The notes under the pieces are model-generated. The model did no database searches, was not told the DNA's origin, and saw only the letters and a program-made list of their open reading frames with translations. This document shows, in pieces, positions 54,808 to 62,935 of a stretch of 64,000 nucleotides of DNA. Each line of letters starts with the position of its first letter. The stretch's first letter is position 1. The translations under genes and the position numbers were made by a program. The stretch is from an uncultured Clostridia bacterium (GTDB taxonomy: Bacteria > Bacillota > Clostridia > TANB77 > CAG-508): the NCBI GenBank assembly GCA_934120675.1, contig CAKOUU010000008.1, positions 1 through 64,000 on the forward strand. The letters run 5' to 3'.

Positions 54808-55968
54808 TTATCCAAAAAATCCTTTTTTCTTAACAGGTGGTTGTTCATTCATTGTTTTTGCAAGTTCAACAAGCAACTCCCTTTGTTCTTTAGTTAATCT
54901 CTTAGGTGTTTGAACCTGAACCGTAAATACTAAATCTCCTTCAGATGTTGAATTTACATATTTAAATCCCTTATTTCTAATAGTAAACCTTGTACCTGTT
55001 TGAGTACCTTCTGGAATTTTATATTTTTCCTTACTTCCATCAACCATTGGTATTTCAAGTTCTGCACCAAGTGCTGCTTGAGTCATAGTAATTGGAATAT
55101 CACATAAAACATTATTACCTTTTCTAGTAAATATGCTATGTTTTTTAATTCTTAATGTAATATATAAATCACCTTTAGGCCCACCTTTGCTACCAGGTTC
55201 GCCCTCTCCTCTTAATACTACAGTCTGATTATCATCAATTCCTGCAGGAATTTTAACTTTTATTTTTGGTTGTTTTCTAATTGTTCCTTTACCTTTACAA
55301 AATTCACAAACCTCTGTAATGATTTCACCAGTTCCATGACATTTACCACATGTTCTGGTTGTTTGAACTTGACCTAAAATTGTATTTTGAACTTGTGTTA
55401 CCTGACCTGTTCCATGACAATCCGGACATTTTATTGGGTTTGTTCCAGGTTTTGCACCAGTTCCATGACAATGTTCACAAGTCTCATTTCTGTTTATTAC
55501 AACTTCTTTTTCAACACCTAAAAAAGCCTCTTCAAATGTAATATCCATATTTAGATTTAGATCTGCACCTTTTCGTGGTCCACTGTTTTTTCTAGCAGAC
55601 TGTCTGCCACCAAAACCACCACCAAAAAATGAAGAAAATATATCACCTAAATCTCCAAAGTCTCCAAAGCCATCAAATCCAGAAGTAGAATATGTATAAT
55701 TTCCACCTCCAAATGGACCACCAGCCCCTCCAAACCCTTGTGGATCAGCTGTTCCAAATTGATCATACATTTTTCTTTTTTGAGGATTAGAAAGTGTTTC
55801 ATATGCTTCGTTAACTTCTTTAAACTTTTTTTCCGCTTCTTCTTTATTATCTGGGTTTGCATCTGGATGATATTTTTTAGCCATTTTTCTATAAGCCTTT
55901 TTTAATTCATCATCTGTGGCATTTTTATTAACACCTAAAACCTCATAATAATCTCTTTTATTAGCCAT
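54808..55968 (-). CDS. dnaJ: chaperone DnaJ
   Basis: 386 aa. J domain with HPDAN (the HPD loop, near 33), a Gly/Phe-rich linker, four CxxCxGxG zinc repeats (CEHCHGTG, CPDCHGTG, CGKCHGTG, CEFCKGKG; about 145-215) and a substrate domain. The start at MANKRDYY is set by GGAGGAAAAA. Last gene of hrcA-grpE-dnaK-dnaJ. Confidence 0.98.
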   Translation of the reverse strand: MANKRDYYEVLGVNKNATDDELKKAYRKMAKKYHPDANPDNKEEAEKKFKEVNEAYETLSNPQKRKMYDQFGTADPQGFGGAGGPFGGGNYTYSTSGFDGFGDFGDLGDIFSSFFGGGFGGRQSARKNSGPRKGADLNLNMDITFEEAFLGVEKEVVINRNETCEHCHGTGAKPGTNPIKCPDCHGTGQVTQVQNTILGQVQTTRTCGKCHGTGEIITEVCEFCKGKGTIRKQPKIKVKIPAGIDDNQTVVLRGEGEPGSKGGPKGDLYITLRIKKHSIFTRKGNNVLCDIPITMTQAALGAELEIPMVDGSKEKYKIPEGTQTGTRFTIRNKGFKYVNSTSEGDLVFTVQVQTPKRLTKEQRELLVELAKTMNEQPPVKKKGFFG

Positions 55969-55980
55969 TTTTTCCTCCAT

Positions 55981-56075
55981 AAAATTTCGGGATTGGGGGA
56001 CGGGTCTTTCATCCCGATTTTTTTATCATAAAAATTTTTCGGGATGAAAGACCCGTCCCCCAATCCCGAAATTTT
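55981..56075. repeat. perfect 37-bp GGGACGGGTC inverted repeat between dnaK and dnaJ
   Basis: Arms 55981-56017 and 56039-56075 are exactly complementary with a 21-nt loop. The core TTGGGGGACGGGTCTTTCAT is close to the sufB/sufD element. In mRNA it would be a very stable hairpin. Confidence 0.95.
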
Positions 56076-56082
56076 TCAAATT

Positions 56083-57948
56083 CTATTTGTCATCTTCAAC
56101 CTTATAATCAGCATCATAAACATTTCCATTGTTTCCGCCATTATTAGCATCTGAACCGTTATCTGCTCCGCTACCTGATGCTGCATTTGGATCTACTCCT
56201 GCTGCTCCGTTTGGATTTGCATTTTTATATAATTGTTCTGACATATCATAAAATACTTTTGTTAATTTTTCTGTAGCCTCTTTGATTTTTTCTGTATCGT
56301 TTGTTTCTAATGCTTTTTTAGTATTATCGATTTCAGTTTCAACTTTAGCTTTTTCTTCTCCGCTAATTTTGTCACCTAAATCATTTAATGTTTTTTCACT
56401 GTTATAAACTAAACTTTCTGCATTATTTTTAACTTCGATTTCTTCTTTCTTCTTTTTATCTTCTTCAGCATGTGCTTCTGCATCTTTAACAGCTTTGTCG
56501 ATATCTTCATCTGTTAAGTTTGTTGATGCTGTAATAGAAACATCTTGTTGATTTCCTGTTGCCATATCTTTTGCAGATACATGAACTATACCATTTGCAT
56601 CTATATCAAATGTAACTTCAATTTGAGGTACTCCTCTTGGTGCTGCTGGAATTCCTGTTAATTGGAATCTTCCTAATGTTTTATTATATGCAGCCATTTC
56701 TCTTTCACCTTGTAATACATGAACTTCTACTGATGTTTGACCATCTGCTGCTGTTGAGAATATTTGTGATTTTTTAGTTGGTATTGTTGTGTTTCTTTCA
56801 ATTAATTTTGTAAATACTCCACCATATGTTTCAATACCTAATGATAATGGTGTTACATCTAGTAATACTAAATCTTTAACATCTCCTGATAAAACACCAC
56901 CTTGAATTGATGCACCAATTGCAACACATTCATCAGGGTTTATTCCTTTATCTGGTTCTTTACCTGTTATTCTCTTAACAACTTCTTGAACTGCTGGAAC
57001 TCTTGTAGAACCACCAACTAATAATACTTTATGAATATCATTTGCTGTTAATCCTGCATCTTTTAATGCTTGGTTAACTGGTCCTGCTGTAGCTTCTACT
57101 AAATCATGAATTAATTCTTCAAATTTAGATCTTGTTAAAGTTACATCTAAGTGTTTTGGTCCTGTTGCATCTGCTGTAATAAATGGTAAGTTAATTTGTG
57201 TTTGTTGAACACCTGATAATTCTATTTTAGCTTTTTCAGCTGCTTCTTTTAATCTTTGCATTGCCATTTTATCTGTTTTTAGATCAATTCCATTTGATTT
57301 TTTGAATTCATCTACTAAATAATCAATAATTGCATTATCAAAGTCATCTCCACCTAAATGTGTGTTACCACTTGTAGATAGAACTTCGAATACACCATCA
57401 CCAATATCTAGTATAGAAACATCGAATGTTCCACCACCTAAATCATAAATTAATATTTTTTGGTCTTGTTCTTTATCCATTCCATAAGCTAAAGCTGCTG
57501 CTGTTGGTTCATTTATAATTCTTAAAACTTCAAGACCTGCTATTTTACCAGCATCTTTTGTTGCTTGTCTTTGGCTATCATTGAAATATGCAGGTACTGT
57601 AATAACTGCTTGAGTTACTTTTTGTCCTAAATAATTTTCTGCATCTGTTTTTAATTTTTGTAAAATCATTGCAGATATTTCTTGTGGTGTAAAGCTGTCA
57701 CCTTCTATTTTTACTTTTTCAGCTGTACCCATTTTTCTTTTTATTGATATAACAGTATTTTCTGGATTTGTAACTGCTTGACGTTTTGCTATTTGTCCAA
57801 CTAATCTTTCACCATTTTTTGAAAATGCCACTACTGATGGTGTTGTTCTGTTACCTTCAGCGTTTGGTATTACTACTGGCTCTCCTCCTTCCATAACTGC
57901 TACACATGAGTTTGTTGTTCCTAAGTCAATTCCTATAATTTTTCCCAT
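56083..57948 (-). CDS. dnaK: chaperone DnaK (Hsp70)
   Basis: 621 aa. ATPase motifs IGIDLGTTNSCVAVMEGG (N-terminus), LIYDLGGGTFDVSILD (near 167-182) and VLLVGGSTRVPAVQ (near 307-320). The substrate domain begins after DVTPLSLGIETYGG, and the tail is Gly/Asn-rich (ANNGGNNGN). Third gene of the heat-shock operon. Confidence 0.99.
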   Translation of the reverse strand: MGKIIGIDLGTTNSCVAVMEGGEPVVIPNAEGNRTTPSVVAFSKNGERLVGQIAKRQAVTNPENTVISIKRKMGTAEKVKIEGDSFTPQEISAMILQKLKTDAENYLGQKVTQAVITVPAYFNDSQRQATKDAGKIAGLEVLRIINEPTAAALAYGMDKEQDQKILIYDLGGGTFDVSILDIGDGVFEVLSTSGNTHLGGDDFDNAIIDYLVDEFKKSNGIDLKTDKMAMQRLKEAAEKAKIELSGVQQTQINLPFITADATGPKHLDVTLTRSKFEELIHDLVEATAGPVNQALKDAGLTANDIHKVLLVGGSTRVPAVQEVVKRITGKEPDKGINPDECVAIGASIQGGVLSGDVKDLVLLDVTPLSLGIETYGGVFTKLIERNTTIPTKKSQIFSTAADGQTSVEVHVLQGEREMAAYNKTLGRFQLTGIPAAPRGVPQIEVTFDIDANGIVHVSAKDMATGNQQDVSITASTNLTDEDIDKAVKDAEAHAEEDKKKKEEIEVKNNAESLVYNSEKTLNDLGDKISGEEKAKVETEIDNTKKALETNDTEKIKEATEKLTKVFYDMSEQLYKNANPNGAAGVDPNAASGSGADNGSDANNGGNNGNVYDADYKVEDDK

Positions 57949-57993
57949 TTTAAATTCCTCCCTAAAATTTTTTTATATTTTTAAAATTAATAA

Positions 57994-58500
57994 CTAATTT
58001 GCGACTACCACCATAGAATGTCTAATAACCCTATGACCTATTTTGTAGCCCTTTCTATACTCTTGAACAATTTCTTTTTCTCCCTTAGAATCATCCTGAA
58101 CACTGCTAACAGCTTCATGAAGTTCTGGATCAAAAATTTCTCCAAGAGCTTTGATTTCTTCTACACCTTTTGATTTAAGTACATCTTGAAATTGTTTTAA
58201 AACAAGTTCAACACCTTTTTTATAATTCTCATCTTGAGTCTCAACTTTTGCTGCATTTTCTAGGTTATCTAATATTGGAAGCATAACTTCCACAACATCA
58301 CCTAAAATTGAATTATACATGCCTTCTCTTTCTTTTTGACTTCTTTTTTTATGATTTTCAAATTCTGCTAAAATTCTTTTATATCTGTCTGTCAAATCAT
58401 CTAATTCTTGTTGTTTTTTTTGTAATTCACTTTTTTCTTCATTAATTTTTTTAATTTCTTCTGTTACTTCTTGTTCAACATTTTCATTTTCTTTTCCCAT
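57994..58500 (-). CDS. grpE: nucleotide exchange factor GrpE
   Basis: 168 aa, an N-terminal coiled coil (about 5-70; NEEKSELQKKQQELDDL, RILAEFENHKKRSQKER) and the GrpE signature VVEVMLPILDNLENA... KGYKIGHRVIRHSMVVV at the end. GrpE drives ADP release from DnaK. The start is chosen for AAGAGGCG; an in-frame ATG ten codons upstream overlaps it. Confidence 0.96.
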   Translation of the reverse strand: MGKENENVEQEVTEEIKKINEEKSELQKKQQELDDLTDRYKRILAEFENHKKRSQKEREGMYNSILGDVVEVMLPILDNLENAAKVETQDENYKKGVELVLKQFQDVLKSKGVEEIKALGEIFDPELHEAVSSVQDDSKGEKEIVQEYRKGYKIGHRVIRHSMVVVAN

Positions 58501-58598
58501 TTTATCGCCTCTTTCTTTATTATTACACATTTAATTCAAAATCATTTCAAATAATTTTAAAATTTGCCAATGCAAAAATTATAATTATTTTTCAATCT

Positions 58599-59609
58599 CT
58601 ATATTCCTTTATCTTTTAACTTCTTATTAATATACTTCATGACCGAAATAACTTTTGAATAATCCATTCTTTTAGGGCCTATAATTCCAATAGTTCCCAT
58701 ATCTTTGTCACCAACTTTATGTTTAAAAGTTATAACACTAAAATCTTTAAGCTCTTCCTTTTCATTTTCATCACCAATGTAAACATTGATATCTTTTGCA
58801 AATCCCGAATTTAATATGTCTGTCATTAAATCTTTTTCGTCAATTATATTTACGAAATTCTTTGCAACTGCTAAACTATTAAATTCTGGCAAATCAAAGG
58901 CTTTGTTTGCCCCCTCAAGATATACTTGCCTATCTTCTGAAATGACTTTTTTGATTTGTTCTATAATTGGTTTTATAACTTTTACACTATATTTCATTTC
59001 ATTTATTAGATATTCTTCTAATGGAACATCTATAATTTGAAGTGGTTGACCTTTCAGCTTTTGATTAAACATATAATTTACTGTTTCTACTTGTTTATCT
59101 GTTATGTCCTCATCAAATTTTATTATTGTTTCCTTTACCATTCCTGTGTTTGTCAATATAATTGCCATTAACATTCTTGGTCCTAGTAAAACAAATTTGA
59201 TTTCTTCAATTAGCAAGTCTTGTGTGCTTGGCCCTATTGCTAATGTTGTATAATGTGTTATTTCCGAAATTGTTGTTGTTGCAATTTTTGTTAAATCTTC
59301 TATTTCATTTACCTTTGTTTCTAATTTGTCACTTATATATTTAATTTCTTCCATACTTATGTTGTCATCTTTTAAAAGTTCGTCTACATAGTATCTGTAT
59401 CCTTTTTCTGATGGTATTCTTCCACTTGATGTATGTGTTTTTTCTAGATATCCTGCTTTTTCAAGGTCTGCCATTTCGTTTCTTATTGTTGCACTACTAT
59501 ATTGTAATTCTTCATTATTTGTTAGTGCATTTGAACTTACTGGCTCTGCTGTGTTTATATATTCTTCAACTATGGCTTGTAATACTTTCTTTTTTCTATC
59601 ATCTAGCAT
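58599..59609 (-). CDS. hrcA: heat-inducible transcription repressor HrcA
   Basis: 336 aa. The N-terminal winged helix has VVEEYINTAEPVSSNAL and SSATIRNEMADLEKAGYL; SGRIPSEKGYRYYVD (near 72-86) is the classic HrcA block; GPKRMDYSKV closes the protein. HrcA binds CIRCE, present before this gene and before groES. Confidence 0.97.
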   Translation of the reverse strand: MLDDRKKKVLQAIVEEYINTAEPVSSNALTNNEELQYSSATIRNEMADLEKAGYLEKTHTSSGRIPSEKGYRYYVDELLKDDNISMEEIKYISDKLETKVNEIEDLTKIATTTISEITHYTTLAIGPSTQDLLIEEIKFVLLGPRMLMAIILTNTGMVKETIIKFDEDITDKQVETVNYMFNQKLKGQPLQIIDVPLEEYLINEMKYSVKVIKPIIEQIKKVISEDRQVYLEGANKAFDLPEFNSLAVAKNFVNIIDEKDLMTDILNSGFAKDINVYIGDENEKEELKDFSVITFKHKVGDKDMGTIGIIGPKRMDYSKVISVMKYINKKLKDKGI

Positions 59610-59622
59610 TTTCTCACCTCTT

Positions 59623-59649
59623 TTAGCACTCTTTTTGTTTGTTTGCTAA
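59623..59649 (-). promoter_or_regulatory. CIRCE operator (hrcA-dnaKJ operon)
   Basis: TTAGCACTC-N9-GTTTGCTAA. The first arm is consensus; the 9-nt spacer TTTTTGTTT is the same as in the groESL CIRCE. Confidence 0.92.
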
Positions 59650-59658
59650 TCTTGTTAT

Positions 59659-59700
59659 ATATTATATCCTTTTTTAGCACTTGTCAATACCTTTTGCTAA
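59659..59700 (-). promoter_or_regulatory. hrcA promoter with second CIRCE-like dyad
   Basis: On the minus strand TTGACA is followed at short spacing by TATAATAT. A 27-bp dyad TTAGCACTT-N9-TTTTGCTAA (59674-59700) overlaps the -35 box, as at groESL. Confidence 0.65.
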
Positions 59701-59740
59701 ATTTTTTTGTGAATTTTTTGTGAACTCTTTTTAACAACAA

Positions 59741-59778
59741 AAAAAAGTTATAGATTTCAAATTTCTATAACTTTTTTC
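59741..59778 (-). terminator. terminator after the rpn remnant
   Basis: AAAAAAGTTATAGA and TCTATAACTTTTTT form a near-perfect stem. Confidence 0.7.
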
Positions 59779-59811
59779 TGTTATTATATTTCAAACGATT
59801 TTACATTTCTT

Positions 59812-60679
59812 CTATAATTTTTTTATTTCTTCTTCATTTAAACCTGTTGCTTTTGAAATTTGTTCAATTTCCATTCCCATTTCTAATAATTTTTTTGCAG
59901 TTTTTATTATACCGTTCTTTTATACCGTTCTTTTATACCGTTTTTCTATACCGCTCTTCAATTCCAGCTTTTTTACCTTTATTGTATCCAGCACTTTCTA
60001 TTGATTTTTGATCTAATATGTATTTTTCTCTTAACTCTGCTAGATATCTTTCATGTTCGTCATTACTTATTTTTTCTAATTCCTTTTTGGCTTTTTTTAA
60101 TTCTGCATTTTCATCCATTTTTACCACCTCTGGATTTTCTATAAATTTTAACCACAAGTTCATTTTTTTTCTTTTATTTTCTTTGTATTTTATGAACTTC
60201 GGCATCTCGATTATATATAATTCCATAACATCTGTCAAGATTATTTGGTGGTATTCTTCTTCTCTAATTTGCCATTTTGTTTGATATTTTGGTATTTCTT
60301 TTAATGATTCTAACTCATAATCTGATATTAATATTACTATTGTTTTCTCTAACAATTCATAATCATTTCCTGATTTAATACTTGTACTATACATTTTACT
60401 CCAATAAAACATTATTCTCTTTTCTATATTACTATGATCTACTACTTGCATCTCTATATTGCAATTTATATTATTATCTATTTTAGCCCTTATGTCTAAA
60501 ATCCCAACTTTGTCATCTAATAAGTCTTTTTCTAATATTGTATTGTTGTCTAATTCTACATTTGTTATTTTCTTTTCCACTATTGAACTTATCAAAGAAG
60601 CTGTTATGTCTTCATTTCCTATATGTCCAAATATTCTTTTGAACACATAATCATTTTTTGGATTTAATAATTTTGCTAT
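59812..60679 (-). pseudogene. Rpn-family PD-(D/E)XK nuclease, degraded
   Basis: Rpn proteins are RecA-independent recombination-promoting nucleases. Homology begins KLLNPKNDYVFKRIFGHIGN, but the codon where ATG is expected reads ATA (60677-60679); translation could begin only at a GTG inside the domain. The nuclease core LDIRAKI and CNIEMQV is present. The frame is intact to 59933, then 13-bp tandem units (CGGTATAAAAGAA-type, 59909-59960) shift it to a stop. Deleting one C from each of four units restores GIEK/GIKE repeats and AKKLLEMGMEIEQISKATGL to a stop at 59812. A long internal ORF (59933-60646) could still give a shortened product. Confidence 0.7.
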
Positions 60680-60885
60680 AATTTATCACTTCTTTCTTTT
60701 TTTGATTTTTGTTTTTGAATTTTTGGCTGATTTGCCTTAAATTTGAATTAAAATATATCGCTTGAAATATAATGTAATTATATTAACATAAAAAGTTTAT
60801 GTATGCAATACTTTTTTAAAATTATGTACTAATTTTTTGAACTAGGTAATTTTTTGTGAACAATAATATATAGAACAAAAGCAGA

Positions 60886-60935
60886 CATTAATAACGTTAG
60901 CATTTAATAAAAAAACGGGCATTAATAACATTAGC
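60886..60935. repeat. two direct CATTAATAAC(G/A)TTAGC repeats
   Basis: Sixteen-base repeats at 60886-60901 and 60920-60935 differ at one position. They lie in a gene-free stretch (60680-60947) in which nothing else is visible. Confidence 0.5.
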
Positions 60936-60947
60936 TTATTTAAATAG

Positions 60948-60994
60948 AAAAATCTAAAACCTACAGTATCCACCGTAAAATTTTAGATTTTTTA
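60948..60994 (-). terminator. terminator of the 116-aa gene
   Basis: AAAAATCTAAAA and TTTTAGATTTTT stem with a TACAGTATCCACCGTA top. Confidence 0.75.
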
Positions 60995-61010
60995 ATCTAT
61001 TTTTATTCAA

Positions 61011-61361
61011 TTATAAATATCTATCATTCTTAGAATTATAATTATCACCATATCTTTTTTTCAAATCTTCCACTAATTTAGAATCAGATTTATTACCAAC
61101 ACTTATAGGTTTAACATCACAATGAAGCTGGCTCACAAATTTCTGTGCTAATTCATTTCGTCTTTGAGGATTCATTCCCTTTCTTCTTGCAATTCTCAAA
61201 TAGCCATCATACTCTTCAAATTTTCCAGCAGAAATTCCATCTTCTATAAAATCAATTGGAATTCCTGTATATGCACTTACTTGCACTTTTGTACTTTCAG
61301 GTTTTAAAGCAACATAATTTTTTACTCTTTCATAATATGATTTTTCAACATCCTTTTCCAT
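61011..61361 (-). CDS. hypothetical protein, 116 aa
   Basis: A soluble basic protein starting MEKDVEKSYYERVKNYV. About 25-60 looks like a small winged-helix or HTH-like segment (STKVQVSAYTGIPIDFIEDGI with KFEEYDGYLRI). AAGGAAGG upstream supports this start over one seven codons earlier. A DNA-binding role is only a guess. It stands alone. Confidence 0.65.
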   Translation of the reverse strand: MEKDVEKSYYERVKNYVALKPESTKVQVSAYTGIPIDFIEDGISAGKFEEYDGYLRIARRKGMNPQRRNELAQKFVSQLHCDVKPISVGNKSDSKLVEDLKKRYGDNYNSKNDRYL

Positions 61362-61475
61362 CTCTTTTTCCTTCCTTTGCAACTTAAAAATTCATTTGTT
61401 TACTTATTTATATACTAATATCTTTTATTTTGTCAACACTTTTTATAATTTTTTATATCATTTATTTTCTTCTTG

Positions 61476-61488
61476 TTACAATTCACAG
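61476..61488 (+). repeat. TTACAATTCACAG repeat, left flank
   Basis: Identical to 62436-62448 in direct orientation, on the other side of the exchanger gene, and to the ends of the 298-bp palindrome. Confidence 0.6.
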
Positions 61489-61507
61489 CCTTAGAAAATT
61501 ACAACTT

Positions 61508-62353
61508 CTACTTAATTATTATTGTTGAAATCAAAATTCCAACAGTCTGAATTGCAAATAAATTCAATATATTAGATGTAAGCAAATTATTAGTAGCCTC
61601 AACAACTCCAAGCATATCATCTTCAACTTTTTTATAATGTCTTTGAGATTCAAAAAAAGTAATTAATTCTGGTAAACTCGTAACAAAACCTAATAAAATA
61701 CCAACAATAACCTCAGAAACTCCAAATATATTACACAAATTTTCAAGTGTATCTCCTAATAACTCTCCTATAAAAAATAATAAAATTCCTGTTATAATTA
61801 AAATTGATACATATAACAACACTTTTTTAGGCTTCTTCTTTTCTTCTTTTCTTTCCGCTTCAATTTCTTCCTCAAGTTCCTCATCTTCGTTTTTTAAATA
61901 TAATTTATGAACATGATTATTTAAAACTCTAAATAAACTATACAAAATAATAAATAATGGCACTACTGCTAATTTTAATTCTATATCAAGTTTTAGAAAA
62001 ACAATTGGTATTGCTATTGTAAAAAATACTAGTACTAAATCTGTTATTATGGCTCTATTTCGCAATTTTGATGTGTTTTTGTTTAACAAAATTGCACCTA
62101 AATATTGAATTAAGTTAATTACATTCGAACTTAAAATGTTATAAACACTTGCAGCTGTTAAACCTCTTAGGCTTGATGTTATTATTGTTAATAGTTCTGG
62201 TACTGATGTTGCATATCCCGCTATATCTCCAACAGTTTTTGCTTTTAAGTTTAAAGCCTCCGCTAATTTTCTTAATGTCGTTACTAGTATATATTTTGAA
62301 ATCAGTACTATTAATCCTGAATATATGATAAATTTTATTATTTCTAAAAGCAT
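61508..62353 (-). CDS. CaCA-type cation exchanger-like membrane protein
   Basis: 281 aa, about ten spans with a charged cytoplasmic loop (about 150-180, rich in Glu and Lys). Two inverted-repeat halves each hold an alpha-motif: GYATSVPELLTIITSSLRG (near 46) and GFVTSLPELITFFESQ (near 222), with SNVINL and SNILNLF later in each half. These match Na+/Ca2+ exchanger alpha repeats. Ion specificity unknown. The gene is flanked by TTACAATTCACAG direct repeats. Confidence 0.8.
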   Translation of the reverse strand: MLLEIIKFIIYSGLIVLISKYILVTTLRKLAEALNLKAKTVGDIAGYATSVPELLTIITSSLRGLTAASVYNILSSNVINLIQYLGAILLNKNTSKLRNRAIITDLVLVFFTIAIPIVFLKLDIELKLAVVPLFIILYSLFRVLNNHVHKLYLKNEDEELEEEIEAERKEEKKKPKKVLLYVSILIITGILLFFIGELLGDTLENLCNIFGVSEVIVGILLGFVTSLPELITFFESQRHYKKVEDDMLGVVEATNNLLTSNILNLFAIQTVGILISTIIIK

Positions 62354-62435
62354 TTATTATCAGCTCCTTTTTGTTTTCTTTTTATATTTTTATCTTTTTC
62401 AATTTTTTTATTCTTTTTTCATCATAGATTTAACG

Positions 62436-62448
62436 TTACAATTCACAG
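62436..62448 (+). repeat. TTACAATTCACAG repeat, right flank
   Basis: Direct copy of 61476-61488. The pair is 960 bp apart and brackets the exchanger gene. Confidence 0.6.
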
Positions 62449-62475
62449 TTTAAGAAATTTTTTATTTTGTAGATA

Positions 62476-62504
62476 TTTACAAATCCATTTAAAAATGGTA
62501 TAAT
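62476..62504 (+). promoter_or_regulatory. promoter of the 75-aa gene
   Basis: TTTACA, 17 nt, TATAAT preceded by ATGG. Confidence 0.65.
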
Positions 62505-62547
62505 TTGGAAGTGACTATTTATGATTTTTTGAAAGGAGTATCACAAT

Positions 62548-62775
62548 ATGAGAAAAGACAGCAAAGATTTAACTGAAATTTTTTCGGTTGGATCAAATGA
62601 TTCCAATCCCTCTATTAAGGAAATACGGAGGAAAAAAACAGACAAAAACTCAAGCAGTGACATTGCTACTTATGAAGTAGTTGCTCACATTGAAAAAAAT
62701 CAAGAAATAAAGATTGAGGATAAAAGTTTATCCCCTGCAGAAATTGATTTTATACAACATCAATTTGGCAGATAA
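62548..62775 (+). CDS. small hypothetical protein, 75 aa
   Basis: A highly charged soluble protein (MRKDSKDLTEIFSVGSND) with a basic centre and a C-terminal LSPAEIDFIQHQFGR. GAAAGGAG precedes the ATG. Single-gene unit with promoter and terminator, before serS. No family recognised. Confidence 0.65.
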   Translation: MRKDSKDLTEIFSVGSNDSNPSIKEIRRKKTDKNSSSDIATYEVVAHIEKNQEIKIEDKSLSPAEIDFIQHQFGR

Positions 62776-62788
62776 GTTTTATTTTTCG

Positions 62789-62833
62789 AAAGTGCATATG
62801 TAAAATTTCAAAAAAACACATATGCACTTTTTT
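62789..62833 (+). terminator. terminator of the 75-aa gene
   Basis: AAAGTGCATATGT pairs with ACATATGCACTTT, followed by TTTTT. Confidence 0.85.
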
Positions 62834-62935
62834 TATGTCAATTTTCCTTGATATTTAACCAAAAATATTATATAATGCCATAGAAAGAATCATAAAAGAA
62901 AAAAAATTATATAAATTAAATTTTAGGAGGCAAAA

